From: Ciona savignyi
Lineage: Eukaryota > Chordata > Ascidiacea > Phlebobranchia > Cionidae
Length of the DNA stretch: 64,000 nt
Direction of reading: 5' to 3'
Assembly (NCBI GenBank): GCA_000149265.1
Contig: CH003323.1
Coordinates: 184,454 to 248,453, forward strand
In this document: positions 1 through 10,430 of the stretch, in pieces
How the letters are laid out: each line of letters starts with the position of its first letter
Position numbering within the stretch: the first letter of the stretch is position 1
The notes under the pieces: generated by a model
Database searches by the model: none
Seen by the model: the letters and a program-made list of their open reading frames with translations, nothing else
What the model was told of the DNA's origin: nothing
Position numbers and translations under genes: made by a program

Positions 1-925
1 GCCTGTTTGATTTTATAATCCCTACTTATGACCTAATAGCCCGACTTAACTGATTTGCGCGTGGGAACTTCTATAGCAATAACCTCCTCCTAAAGATCCA
101 TTATGAAAAATGTTAATAAGCAGCCGCTACAGTTACTTGCAGTAAATACGGATAACTGAAAGTAGTTTTTACTACCGAAACTTTTAAGTTTGACCGATCT
201 TATATTTATACATAGCAACATATGTTAATTCATTTGCTTACCTTCCAGCTGTCACAGAAGAATACAGAACAGTGCATATCATCATCGACAAGATGGCGGG
301 TAGGGTCATAATGATAATTTATAACATACAGTTATAACTTTCTTACAAACAATATATTTGGTCTAAAAATCACACAACATGTCATACTCTATTCACTTCC
401 CACAAGTAATCAGAGTTAATCTGTTCTTCGAGTCGGTGGCCCGAATGCAAACTGACTGATCAATAACGGGACTCCTCTAGAATGATTATGCGGCAGCGGT
501 TCAAACAGTTTTTCCACGCCCGACTCCCAAGAGAACATTACAGTTGACGCTTAATGAAGACCGAGCTATCGTTGACTTCTTTACATGAGCGCTCGTGTGG
601 CCGAATGGTCACCTGTATCAAGGGTTTGGTTTAAAAATACCGACTTGCATGATGTCGCTTTGCTAATATTGAGGATACTTGTGGTGTTTGACTTTCACAC
701 TCTGCTTTTACCAACTTATATCTTAGTCGATATTTGGTAAAGGTCGGTTGGCTACCTAGGTAATGGCGCCGTTGATCTGGTTGTGAGTTCAAAACCAGCC
801 GCTGTCAAGATAGTTGTGGCTAATATATTTAGCGATAATTTCCCCAACCCAGAGGAATATTGAGCTAAGTTTAGTTTTTTTATCGTTCCTTCATTACAAT
901 AAAGAAGAATAGCATAATTATTTAA
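1..925. other. unassigned stretch before the first MITE
   Basis: I see no coding region, RNA gene or repeat family member that I can support here. Open frames are short and overlap on both strands. Confidence 0.5.
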
Positions 926-1387
926 GGAGGCGTTCAACTAATTATTCTCCCTATCTCTCCAATGCAAACTGACCTCACAAAAACGACTGTCACTCAAAAT
1001 CCTGACATAGGAAGTCTTAGATTTTTTCACAATTTAAAATTTTGAAGCTTGGATCTGCAACCTAAACTCAAAACCCTACAAAATTTTGTTTAAAAATTTT
1101 GAGCCCATACCCCCTCGTACATCGGCAACTTTTTTTCCAACAAACAGCTAGCAGATGCACAATCAACACCTTAATTTTACAAGGCAATGCTCCACGATTA
1201 CAAAACTTTACAGCTAAACGAGAACACCGGCGCGCAGCCTAGCACATGCGGCTTTCAACCAAACAAACATTGGGGAATCACCACCATTGTTACTCAGCAA
1301 AATACTCGATTAAAAACAATGACTCATGGAGGGTACCACTCGTCACATCCTGCCGTTCATAGAGGTCTTAATTGGTTATACGCCATC
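926..1387 (+). mobile_element. MITE copy 1 (GGAGGCGTTCAACTAATTA family)
   Basis: A 462 bp element that recurs at 2200-2647 (same strand) and 14472-14909 (opposite strand), with a diverged copy near 2889-3300. It begins GGAGGCGTTCAACTAATTA and ends TAATTGGTTATACGCCATC. Read inverted, the two ends match imperfectly over about 19 bases (GGCGT, AAC and AATTA shared), so it is a non-autonomous inverted-repeat element. Flanks are TTAA on the left and TTGG on the right, so no clean target duplication remains. It has no coding capacity. The superfamily is not certain. Confidence 0.75.
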
Positions 1388-2199
1388 TTGGAAACGGTGA
1401 CCGTTCCAGTTTGGTTTAAACTGTTCGAACTTACTAGTAGAGGTCATTCTGTGAGACTCCTGCCCAAATTTTAACCGTTTCTGTTGACTGCTTCGGCTAT
1501 TACAGGCCTTCGACTGAAGGGTGGTCGTTCTGTAGATTTCATTTGGCGACAGTGTCACTGGTGATGACTGAAACTCTTCGTACACATTAAAATTCACTGC
1601 TTGATGTTTCACAAGTTTCAGCACATTTTTTCACTGTAATTTGAAAGGTTTAAAGTCCATAACCAGGGTACAAATTGTTGTTTTTGAGTAAAAAACACAC
1701 CCAATGTCACCTTTGAGCCTCGTGTGACCACATTTTGTTCGCCTCCAGTTCTTTCACCAATGTTTGACAATCAAGGATGGTTAGGATTGGTAAGTTTTTA
1801 TATCTTCTGTATGCATAGGTGTCCAACAACACATCTTGGCCTTCAAACCTGCCCAAAAATGAAAAAATATAAAAAAAGGTACACATGTGGATACCAATAG
1901 GAGTGCATTTTCCAGTCCGATATCACAAATCGGATTAACAGCCTGTATCGAAAGATTGTCTGGTATTTATAAAAGCGATTCGAAGTTAAGTTCTTGAAAA
2001 AATATCCGAACGACCCTCTACCGGAGTGAAAATGACCAAAAATGAGGAAAAATGACTAATTAATGACTTTGCTAATTAGCATAAGTAATTAAGTGTAAGA
2101 TTTTAGACAAACAGTTGACTAGTAACATTTATCCACACTCAAATTTCTATAAATTTGGAGATTTTGGCAAAAAATTCAAAATGGCCAGTTTTTCATTTA

Positions 2200-2647
2200 G
2201 GAGGCGTTCAACTAATTATTCTCCCTATCTCTCCAATGCAAACTGACCTCACAAAAACGACTGTCTCTCAAAATCCTGACATAGGAAGTCTTAGATTTTT
2301 TCACAATTTAAAATTGAAGCTTGGATCTGCAACCTAAACTCAAAACCCTACAAAATTTTGAGCCCATACCCCCTCGTACATCAGCAACTTTTTTTTCCAA
2401 CAAACAGCTAGCAGATGCACAATCAACACCTTTATTTTACAAAGCAATGCTCCACGATTACAAAACTTTACAGCTAAACGAGAACACCGGCGCGCAGCCT
2501 AGCACATGTGGCTTTTAACCAAACAAACATTGGGGAATCACCACCATTGTTACTCAGCAAAATACTCGATTAAAAACAATGACTCATGAAGGGTACCACT
2601 CGTCACATCCTGCCGTTCATAGAGGTCTTAATTGGTTATACGCCATC
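2200..2647 (+). mobile_element. MITE copy 2 (GGAGGCGTTCAACTAATTA family)
   Basis: Nearly identical to copy 1 over its whole length but lacks a short insertion present near 1088-1100 in copy 1. TTA lies directly on both sides, a possible 3 bp target duplication. Short open frames inside are repeat sequence and not genes. Confidence 0.75.
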
Positions 2648-2734
2648 TTAAGGTTAAGGAGGCAGGATAAAACGGCAAAACTACGTAAGTTAAACACGTC
2701 AGTGAATATACAAACACAAAAGGGTTATACAAAA

Positions 2735-2865
2735 AGAGAAGAAGATTCTTAATCACACACAGCACACTGAAATGTCTCCGATAACCCGACGGTGGGCGCG
2801 AAGTGAAATTGCCCGCATGGTAACCTCCTTGCGTTTTTCCATTCGTAGTAACATTAAGATCTCTA
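2735..2865 (+). repeat. SINE 3' portion (tRNA-derived family)
   Basis: Contains the SINE segment running from the ACACACAGCACACTGAAAT region through CCGATAACCCGACGGTGGGCGCGAAGTG to an altered tail with TTTTTCCATTCGTAG. It aligns with the same part of the fuller copies at 3358-3600, 29587-29852 and 39369-39632. The tRNA-like head is missing. Confidence 0.65.
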
Positions 2866-2888
2866 TGTCATGACTGCAATAGATTTAA

Positions 2889-3300
2889 GATGACGTATAG
2901 CCAGTCAATATACTTCTATGTGATGCCCGAAATTACATGTGATCTTTGAGCATGGTTTTTAAATAAGTATTTTGCTAAGTAAAAATGGTGGTGATTCCCG
3001 AATGTTTGTTTGGTTGAAATTAGATAACGCTAGGCTGCGCGCCGGTGTTTTCGTTTAATTGCAAAGTTTTGTAAAAGTGGAGCAATGCTTTGTGAAATAA
3101 AGGTGTTGAATGTGCATATGTTTTGTTGGTAAATGTGCCAGGTGTACGGAGGGATATCAGCTCAAAATTATTAAGTGAAAACTTGGAGAGTTTTTTGTGT
3201 TTAGGTTGCAGATCCAAGCTTCAATTTTAAATAATCTTAAAACGTTATCTGGCAGATTTTGATTGACAGCCGTTTGTGCGGTCAGTTTGCATTCTCAGCC
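2889..3300 (-). mobile_element. MITE copy 3, diverged (GGAGGCGTTCAAC family)
   Basis: Read on the minus strand, this stretch follows the same order of motifs as copies 1 and 2: the AAGCTTGGATCTGCAACCTA block, the AACACCTTTATTTCAC block, the CCGGCGCGCAGCCTAGC block and the AAACAAACATTCGGGAATC block. It is much more diverged and its outer end near 3300 is eroded. Confidence 0.6.
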
Positions 3301-3344
3301 GTTTTGTTAGGCACATCTGTTTTCATTCATAGTCCGACAGATTT

Positions 3345-3600
3345 GTTTGGTGGTTTAGTGCGTCGCCTTCTAGCCGAAAGGTTAAAGGTACGAAACCAGT
3401 CGCTAGCTATTCGGTTTTGTCCTTGGGCAAGGCACTTAGCGGACATAACAGGTTCTACTAATTTAAAGAAACGTGTGAATCACACACAACATACTCCAAT
3501 AGCTCCGGTAACCCGACGGTGAGCGCGGGGTGATCTGACGATTGCCCGTGTGTTAAGCACCTTTGGTTTCCCAATGCACGGGGATGAACATGCATATCGT
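3345..3600 (+). repeat. SINE copy (tRNA-derived, composite)
   Basis: Starts with a tRNA-like head (GGTTTAGTGCGTCGCCTTCTAGCCGAAAGG, decayed A and B box region) and continues with the family block TTGGGCAAGGCACTTAGC and CTCCGGTAACCCGACGG. It ends in CACGGGGATGAACATG. The tRNA-derived head is consistent with RNA polymerase III origin. The tail AGGATA repeats seen in the 29.6 kb copy are missing or mutated. Confidence 0.7.
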
Positions 3601-3928
3601 ATTCATTCTCTTTCTATATCGACACAATAAAGGACTCAGTAACGCTCGTTATTTACCATTCACGGATTAAACATGAATATTTTATCCCGAAATTAATAAA
3701 TGTGTAGCGTTCTGTATTTTTTAACCTATTGTTGCCTTTTTGGTTTCTTTTATGGTTAAACCTTTCGCGTATCTGTTTTATCCCCGACTTTGTGTCGTGA
3801 CTTTGTTCGACTTTAAAATTATTTTAGTAAACGATGATGTCCGAGAGTGGTCGCTTGTTTTATGTTGTGGGACTGTAAAAGCATATGACTACACGCCTGT
3901 TAATTGGTGGGTCGTTACAGATATACTA

Positions 3929-4030
3929 CACTCTAAAAAAAGTTGAGTCAAATCTTTGACTCAAGAAGAAAGGTCAAGCCTGCTTTGACTTTTTTTTGAC
4001 TCTTCAGCGTAATTTTGACTCTTTTTTTGT
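3929..4030 (+). repeat. left terminal inverted repeat and subterminal repeats of the CACTA element
   Basis: CACTCTAAAAAAAGTTGAGTC starts at 3929. TTTGACTC, CTTTGACTTTT, TTTTGACTC and TTTTGACTC follow within 100 bases. The repeated TTGACTC heptamer is the likely binding site for an element-encoded protein, by analogy with TnpA sites of plant En/Spm. This is an inference. Confidence 0.8.
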
Positions 4031-4484
4031 GCGAATCGTTCTCTCGCTCGCATCAGCGAATCTTTGAAAGATTCGGTTCTCATATCCCGCCATTCTCTCG
4101 TTTGCCTTTTTTGTGCGAAGGCGCGGGAAAACGTACCAGACGTCATTTGAAATTCAGCATGTGATTGGACGGCGTGGAATAGATGCGGTCACGAGTTTCA
4201 TTTTTGGCCGCCATTAATTTAGAAGAAAATGTTGGTTTTCTTAAGAGGTAACTATTTGTTTGTAGAATTTAGGTTATCAAGTTATGTATTAGTTTTTATG
4301 ATTATCGCTGTGGCGATTAAATAATGTAGGCTATACAAGGCATATTTAGCCCAAAGGCACCATATACGTTTTTAGTCCTAGCTTAAGCCAAAATCAAGGA
4401 TTACAGACCAAGCTGCCTTACAGATTTAATATTAGGATAGTACTTGAAAATTGTTTTAAAAATAAAGCTTATATACCTGCAAAT

Positions 4485-4575
4485 ATGGAGTTTAAAAAAT
4501 TAACGCCTGAAGAAGTGATAATATTTTTAAAGGCGAACATGGAAATCTCCAACACCGTTGAAAGTCGAATAAAAA
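4485..4575 (+). CDS. SAM gene exon 1, N-terminal half of the SAM domain
   Basis: ATG at 4485 opens a 30-codon frame, MEFKKLTPEEVIIFLKANME and onward, ending at a strong donor A|GTAAGT (4576). If it is not spliced, the frame stops at TAG 4581-4583. Splicing to 7251 in phase 1 gives a serine codon and rebuilds the middle of a SAM domain. The start was chosen because it is the first in-frame ATG before the domain. Confidence 0.75.
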
Positions 4576-4719
4576 GTAAGTAGCCTTTTTTTAGTATTTA
4601 GCTATTAACATACACAACCTGTTTTTTGTAGGCTGTATGATTTGTAATAAGATAGAAGCTTTTATATGGTCTAGGTTCTTGTTGAATAATATATTTAGAC
4701 TACTGTTCTTAATTGAAAT

Positions 4720-7188
4720 ATGGATGTAAACTGCTATGTTTGCCCGTTTGGGTGTAACTGGATGTGTCAGCATTGTCGCGCCACATGCGCAACCAGCACC
4801 CATCAACTTCTACTGTTGTACACATCATTTGTTCACAAGGAAACTGTTGTTCGACATTCACCAGAATGAACAATTTCATAAGACACTTAAGAAAATTTCA
4901 TGGCCTTAGTAAGCCTGAATCTTGTACTGGTAGCGAAAATATTGATTCTAGGTCTGATGAGCATTTTGGTGACAACCAAGAAGAGACTACTGACGATATT
5001 GAAACAACACTTGTTTTTGACGAGGAAGTAATTGCTAAGGGAATAATACAATTTCTTATAGAGTTGAGAAGTAAAAGTGGGGTTAATGAGTGTACTGTTG
5101 TTTTCATTCTTACATTTGTAAAGCAGTTACTACAAGATTTAAAGGAACAATTAATATTCTCTACTAAGCAAACCACATTATCCAGTGATGTTGTAGAAAC
5201 CTATATTGGTGTATTACTTCGGGTGTTTAGAAAAACATTCAGTTTTTTAACAGAAGTTGATACAATTTACAAACAAAATAAATATTTTTCAAAATCTTTA
5301 AAGATGATTTCACCATTGGCTGTTGCTCTGGGGTCTAGAATTGATACACGTTATGATAAAGAGGCAGACAAATATGTTTCTGTGGCAATCACAGAAGCAT
5401 TTCAATATATTCCACTAAACAAGGTTCTTAGTAAAATTTTTGAACAAACAAATATAACTTCTTATTTACAAAAACAGCAGCAATCAAAACAATCCACGAT
5501 TAGTTCGTACTATGATAGAAAATCGTTTAAAGAACATTCTTTATATGCACACCACAAATCTGCTCTACAATTGCAGCTATACTATGACGACGTCGAAGTG
5601 GTCAATCCCCTGGGTTCCAAAACAAAAATCCATGAACTGGCTTTATTCTATTATACAATTCAAAATCTACCCAAAAGGTTTAGTTCAACTTTGGGAAATA
5701 TACACTTTTTAGCAATTGCCCATTCACTAGATGTGAAAAAATATGGATTTTCTGCAATTCTACAACCGTTTTTCAGGGAACTGGAAGAGTTGGAAAGTGA
5801 CACTGGACTTTTATTAGAAAATGGAACACCAATAAAAGGCACGGTATCTATGGTAGTTGCTGATACCCTTGCAGCTCATCAAATGTTTGGTTTTCAGTCG
5901 CCGTCTGCAAACTATTTCTGTAGATTATGCTATGCACAAAGAACGGACATTCAGTGCAAGTTTAAAGAGTCACAGTTTGATTTGAGAACTCCACTTGATC
6001 ATCAAGCTATAATTACAGAAGGAAAATTACCATCATATGGTGTTTCGAAACCATCACCATTTGAAAAATCTAAGTACTTTAATGTTGTCGAAAATTTTGC
6101 ATTCGACCCAATGCATGATTTACTGGAAGGAATTATTCCAAAGGAAATTAAACTTGTGCTCAATTATCTGGTTTTTGGACTAAAAGTAACAACTGTGTGT
6201 GATATAAACTCTCGAATTTCAATATTCGACTATGGAATAATAGAGAGCAAAGATAAGCCTTCTTCGAACTTTGTTCATATAAATTTGCGAAACACAGATG
6301 AAGGTACTTTAAAACAAAAAGCAGCTCAGACATGGTGCCTTATTAGGCATTTTCCTTTAATCTTCGGTGATTTATTTCCCAAAGATAGCTCTCATTTGGA
6401 TTTAATCCTGTATCTATTACAGATTTTGGATCTTGTGTTCAGTTCATCTTTATCTTTGGGTCAATTAGGCCAATTGGAAGACCTAATCTTTTCTCATCAT
6501 ACTTTGTTTAAGCAAATTTTTCCTAATAGTAGACTAGTAAATAAGCACCATCATTTAGTCCACTATCCAAGATGTATCCGGATGTTTGGCCCAATGTCAA
6601 ACATGTCATGTATGCGGTATGAGGCCAGGCACAACCATTTTAAGAGACATGCACACACAATATGTAATTTTAAAAATATATGCAAGTCACTAACTAGCAC
6701 TTAAAAATCAGTTTCAGCAATGTTTAAATTTTTCAAGTAAATTTGAATTTGCCAATGACATTACTGTTGGTGAAGGTACAGTAGAAGTCATTGAAAATCT
6801 TTCATATTGTAAATTACTGCAAGAAAAATTTGGTCGCATCTGTGATATATTTATAACAAGACAAGTTACTGTTAACCATATTTTATTTAGACCTAATTTT
6901 TTTGTATGTCTATCTCCTGCTGTACCGCAGAGCGATGAGAATTTGCCTTCCTTTGGGAAGATCATCAGTGTGTTTTTGGTTAATAAGAAAGTGTATTTTT
7001 TGGTTAATCAATGCTATACTGAATGCTTTGAATTTTCGTTACATGCTTATGCTATAAAACAAAGTGATTCAAAACTACCAATCATTGCCGCATATGAGGA
7101 CTTGGGAAGCTTTTTGGCATATAATACGAAGGTTCCTTTAAATTACAGTGGAAGTTTACTCTTTGTTGTACCTAAACATGATATATGA
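4720..7188 (+). pseudogene. TNP2-like transposase with N-terminal zinc fingers (two frameshifts)
   Basis: One frame is open from 4764 to 6704 (about 646 codons), and homologous reading continues in other frames at both ends. Upstream, ATG at 4720 encodes CYVCPFGC, the start of a C2H2 finger whose second half (SALSRHMRNQH) is in the main frame, so there is a shift near 4750-4762. A second finger follows: C and C before TFTRMNNFIRH and LRKFH. Downstream the frame shifts near 6690 inside a CTAACTAGC repeat and stays open to TGA 7186-7188. Core motifs, numbered from 4764, are ADTLAAHQMFGFQSPSANYF (about 365), FDPMHDLLEGIIPKEIKLVL (about 447), HHLVHYPRCIRMFGPM (about 595) and MRYEARHNHFKRHAH (about 616). 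These match the acidic-residue blocks of TNP2/CMC-type transposases and a widespread uncharacterised animal protein family. The whole gene lies in intron 1 of the SAM gene, on the same strand. No AATAAA follows before 7250, so its transcript may read into the SAM exons. Confidence 0.8.
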
Positions 7189-7250
7189 TGATTTTTTTCA
7201 CCATACTTTTATTTGCCTTAATTTTAAGTCATTTCTGTGTTCTGTTTTAG

Positions 7251-8250
7251 GCGAACAAGTGGATGGTATGACTTTATTGGACCTTAATGAAGATGAGTTA
7301 AAGCTAGGGCTGTGCAAATTCATAAAAAATCTTAACGGTTAACCGATCCAAAAATAAACCGGTTAACCGATTAAGTCGGCATTTTTTTCTACTCGATGTA
7401 ACGATGCAAGCCGACCTCACGGCGTTATAAAAACAACCTGCTTATAGGTGTATTGTTATCGCGCGCTACCGCAAGGCCGGCGTCTTCACAAGATAAGGCC
7501 ACTTTCCGTCATCTTACGTTTATCTTATATTCTTATCGTACGTCGCACTAGTCAAAACAAGGGCTGTGCAAGAACCCAGATTCTTATAAAGGTTAACCGA
7601 TCAAAGAAAAGAACATAGGAAAAACGCTCGCGGGAGTGCGTCAGAGGTCCTGTATTCAATCTAGGTCAACGTAACCCTAGGTCAAACCGCCGATCAAAGC
7701 AATAAACACCGCGACGAACCGTTAGAAAAACGGCGCTGCGTTTAGCAACGCCAAGACCTACAAAATCATACCAAGTTGATACGATCTCGAGGCCTAGACC
7801 GTTACTTGTACCATCAGTTAGGCCTACTGCAAGTCAACTACGTGGTCTTTAAAAAAGAACAACCACCATATAAATTATTTTGTTATCATGCGCTGTTGTA
7901 GGCTGAAAAACGAACACAGTCGGTTAACCATTTATTGACTTCATTGACAGTTTACTGACGTCCACGTTAACTTCGCACATCCCTACTTAAGTATCGTAAT
8001 TCCGACGTCCGTAATTTCGTAATTACGCCGAGCACTAATCGGTTAACCGTTTACCGATTTTATTAACGGTTAACTGACGTCCCGTCGGTTAATCGGTTAA
8101 CCGTTAACCAATGCACAGCCCTAGTTAAAGCTGATTGGATTCAACACCTTGGGGCAAAGAAAAGCAGTTTTGAGAATATTGAACAAAGAAAAAGTAGAGA
8201 AGGCTTCTGTTGCTGTGCATGTGCATAGCCAAAACGAATCAGTGAGAAAT
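7251..8250 (+). pseudogene. SAM gene exon 2, split by a hAT insertion
   Basis: Acceptor TTCTGTTTTAG|GC at 7250/7251. Coding runs EQVDGMTLLDLNEDELK to 7304, is cut by 7305-8131, and resumes at 8132 in the same frame as LIGFNTLGQRKAVLRILNKE, ending at AAT|GTAAGA (8250). Removing the insert and one copy of its 8 bp duplication restores an unbroken SAM-domain reading frame of 57 complete codons plus the codon shared with exon 1. Confidence 0.8.
7305..8123 (+). mobile_element. non-autonomous hAT-type element inside the SAM exon
   Basis: An 819 bp insert with terminal repeats TAGGGCTGTGCA at the left and its inverse TGCACAGCCCTA at the right. It is flanked by a perfect 8 bp duplication GTTAAAGC (7297-7304 and 8124-8131). 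An 8 bp duplication and a TAGGG-type terminus are typical of hAT elements. The subterminal regions contain many GGTTAACCG copies in both orientations. It has no coding capacity. The unmutated duplication suggests a fairly recent insertion. Confidence 0.9.
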
Positions 8251-8372
8251 GTAAGAATGATACATCTACATTTACTGTGCATAAATATCACTAGTTGCCC
8301 ATTTGGCTTATATCCGTTTAAATACTGTTTGGTGTTTATTGATAACTTATGTTAAACCATTTTTAATTACAG

Positions 8373-8536
8373 TTCAGCAATCTGAAAGAGGTTTTTTGCA
8401 AAGATCATGAAAGCCAAGAACTATTGAATGAAATTGAATTACTCGGCTTTCTTAATAACCGAAATAGAAAACTTTTTATATAAAAGTGCACGGATATCTT
8501 AAATGAAACTGCTGTGGAACATGGATACAAAAGAAA
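8373..8536 (+). pseudogene. SAM gene exon 3 with an in-frame stop
   Basis: Acceptor TTAATTACAG and donor AA|GTAAGG. It encodes FSNLKEVFCKDHESQELLNE and LLGFLNNRNRKLFI, then TAA at 8481-8483, then KCTDILNETAVEHGYKR in the same frame. The stop is a point disruption within otherwise continuous coding sequence. Confidence 0.7.
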
Positions 8537-8626
8537 GTAAGGTGTAGATAATAACAAATAACAATCATAAACTATATTTTTTTTACATTTTAACTGACTT
8601 AATTCATATATAATCAATTATTTTAG

Positions 8627-8720
8627 TTACCCTCCGAACCACATGAAGACTGAAATGGCTATAGCAATTGTGGACTGCTTTCCTCAATTAAAATGTGAAT
8701 TGGAGGGCTCATCAGGCTAT
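8627..8720 (+). CDS. SAM gene exon 4
   Basis: Acceptor TTATTTTAG and donor TAT|GTAAGT. It encodes YPPNHMKTEMAIAIVDCFPQ and LKCELEGSSGY with no disruption. This block is the conserved TRMAIAI-FP segment of SAMD3-like proteins. Confidence 0.7.
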
Positions 8721-8881
8721 GTAAGTAATTTTATTACTGTTCAATGCATAAAATTCTAAATGTTGTTTTATAAATGTACAATTTTGTTAATGCTATTTTC
8801 CATTTTTAACTTACTGTTTTTATAAATGGCATATGGGTTGTGTTTAAATATTTATCACATTGTTTACTGGTTGTTGTTCAG

Positions 8882-9101
8882 GAACACTATTATGATCATC
8901 TCTCTGGGAGTGGTTATATTAAGAACCGTCTTAAAACTATAAGAAAGAAAATGCCTTTGGAAGAAAAGGCATATAAAAAACGTAAATATATCAATGATAT
9001 CGGAATCCAGCAGTGGAGAATCTTCTCTGGAAATTAGTATCGATTCTGACAGCACGGTGGATATAAGAGACTCTGAAGAAATGATGCCAATTAAAGAAAA
9101 G
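8882..9101 (+). pseudogene. SAM gene exon 5 with a frameshift
   Basis: Acceptor TTGTTGTTCAG. It encodes EHYYDHLSGSGYIKNRLKTI and RKKMPLEEKAYKKRK. After about 8985 the conserved-looking serine/acidic stretch SESSSGESSLEISIDSDSTV continues in the next frame up to AAG|GTGTTT at 9101. The exon therefore carries a small indel. Confidence 0.65.
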
Positions 9102-9226
9102 GTGTTTGTTTTTCTCATATAAATAATACATCTATGTATACATTAGTGGATTATGGTATGAGATCCAGCTAAACAGTGGTAAAATTGTTTCAATTTTGTA
9201 AATTATGTCGTTTTTTACTATTGAAG

Positions 9227-9397
9227 GTAATGTGGTTGAGGCAAGCGGTACCAAGCACGGACAACATAAAACTAATTTATGAAGAAATGGCTGCTTCTTT
9301 TGATTATCGACGGCAGGAAATAACAGCCGACCAGCCATCAATAACAAGTATTTTACAGCACTATCCTCGATTTGTTGACGTCGATCAAGGTGCTTTG
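9227..9397 (+). CDS. SAM gene exon 6
   Basis: 57 codons between TTGAAG|GTAATG and TTG|GTAAGA, encoding MWLRQAVPSTDNIKLIYEEM and RRQEITADQPSITSILQHYP. The related sequence at 48790-48935 (minus strand) supports it as true coding sequence. Confidence 0.7.
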
Positions 9398-9572
9398 GTA
9401 AGAAACAGCATCATAATGTTTGTTTACATATAATGCCATTTGTAATAAACAAACATTGTGAAATACCAAGCTTGTATGATGTTATAATACAACAGTAAAA
9501 ATTGGTCAAAACTTTGTTTGTTAAAATTAAACTTAATAAATACACTTACTTACTTACACATGCTATTTCCAG

Positions 9573-9690
9573 ATCGATAAAGATTTTGAACTTTTGTTTC
9601 CTAAAGCAAAAAGTATTAAACATGATTTTTCTATACATGCGGAAAAAATCATTAAACTTGGACACAGATATTCTTTAAATTTTACTGAAA
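9573..9690 (+). CDS. SAM gene exon 7
   Basis: Between ATTTCCAG and A|GTAAGT. It encodes IDKDFELLFPKAKSIKHDFS and AEKIIKLGHRYSLNFTE, the DFELLFP block of SAMD3-like proteins. It is open throughout and ends in phase 1. Confidence 0.7.
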
Positions 9691-9781
9691 GTAAGTTGTT
9701 CTGTTCTTGGTTGGTGATGTGAATGTATTTAAATTTTTCTAACAATCCTAAATTGTGTTAATTGCTGTTTAACCGTTGCAG

Positions 9782-9879
9782 CTAACTTGAAGGCAATAAT
9801 GGTCCTTCAAAAACTGTTGCCGACACTAAATACTAAAGCGAAGAAATCGGAAGCATTTGCTGTTATTGTGTTTAAAGGG
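9782..9879 (+). CDS. SAM gene exon 8
   Basis: Between CCGTTGCAG and GGG|GTAAGT. It joins exon 7 in phase and encodes NLKAIMVLQKLLPTLNTKAK and SEAFAVIVFKG. Confidence 0.7.
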
Positions 9880-10120
9880 GTAAGTAGTGTTTTAAACAGT
9901 CGTGTAATTTGTATCTCGGGAGGTGGCATAGTCAACAATAATAAAATTCATTCATTAAAATTAAATAACTCTTGCCACAGTACAGTTGCCAAAGCTATAA
10001 TAGTGTCTGTGTGTTACATATGGTAGAAACCATAAACTGTTATTGTGCAATACTGGTTGAATAAAAGTAAACTAGTTTGTGCAAGGAAAGGCTGAGTAAC
10101 ATGACTTTTTTTAAATTAAG

Positions 10121-10430
10121 GCTGGATGTGACCCCAACAAGTTTGCAAACGAAAAACCTGCAAATCTTCAGCAACCATTTTTATTGGCGACAGGCAGCCA
10201 AACCAACCCCAACGAATTTTTTCTCATTCTGGACCATACTGCATTGCCAGTTGGGAACAACGTGCTGTCTGCTATGCAAAGATTGTTTGCATCCCTTCTG
10301 GGTGTTTGGTATCGAGTACTATCCTAGGCTGACACCCTTTTACAACTTTTGGGAATCTTTGTTGTTGCAGAAAACCCCTATATGTTCTGTTAGATCATTG
10401 ATGACCACTGTTTTTTCTGGAACCCAATAA
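10121..10430 (+). pseudogene. SAM gene last exon, frameshifted, with poly(A) signal
   Basis: From TTAAATTAAG it encodes AGCDPNKFANEKPANLQQPF, LLATGSQTNPNEFFLILDHT and ALPVGNNVLSAMQRLFASL. The SAMD3-like C-terminus then continues in another frame (WVFGIEYYPRLTPFYNFWES and onward) to TAA 10428-10430. The shift lies near 10275-10300. AATAAA overlaps the stop at 10426-10431. Confidence 0.7.

Larger units (their letters stand above)
4485..10430 (+). pseudogene. SAM-domain protein gene of the CACTA element (SAMD3-like), nine exons, broken
   Basis: Exons by reading frame and splice sites: 4485-4575, 7251-8250 (interrupted by a hAT element), 8373-8536, 8627-8720, 8882-9101, 9227-9397, 9573-9690, 9782-9879 and 10121-10430. 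Frame phase is kept at each junction, and nearly all donors are GTAAG-type. Exons 1 and 2 join to a SAM domain (LTPEEVIIFLKANMEIS, then DGMTLLDLNEDELKLIGF and LGQRKAVLRIL). Later exons carry NHMKTEMAIAIVDCFPQL, GSGYIKNRLKTIRKK, DQPSITSILQHYPRF, IDKDFELLFPKA and QQPFLLATGSQTNPNEFFL. That order is the one I know from SAMD3-like uncharacterised proteins of fish. Damage: the hAT insertion in exon 2, a TAA at 8481-8483, a frameshift near 8985 in exon 5, and another near 10275-10300 in exon 9. AATAAA at 10426-10431 overlaps the stop. Function is unknown. By position it is the accessory protein of the transposon, and SAM domains usually mediate protein-protein contact. Confidence 0.8.

Noticed and set aside
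752..937. Short minus-strand open frame at the left of the window
   Set aside because: It overlaps the MITE boundary and has no motif. It is a chance frame.
1187..1474. 95-codon frame over MITE copy 1
   Set aside because: The same peptide appears over copy 2, and the element has inverted ends and no coding signature.
3940..4030. TGAGTCA sites as AP-1 enhancer elements
   Set aside because: They are part of the repeated TTGACTC subterminal motif of the transposon and recur at the other end, so a transposition role is the simpler explanation.
10077..10430. 117-codon frame taken as an independent gene starting at 10077
   Set aside because: Its first part is antiphase to the SAM gene's last exon. 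Only its end, after the frameshift, is genuine SAM-gene coding sequence.
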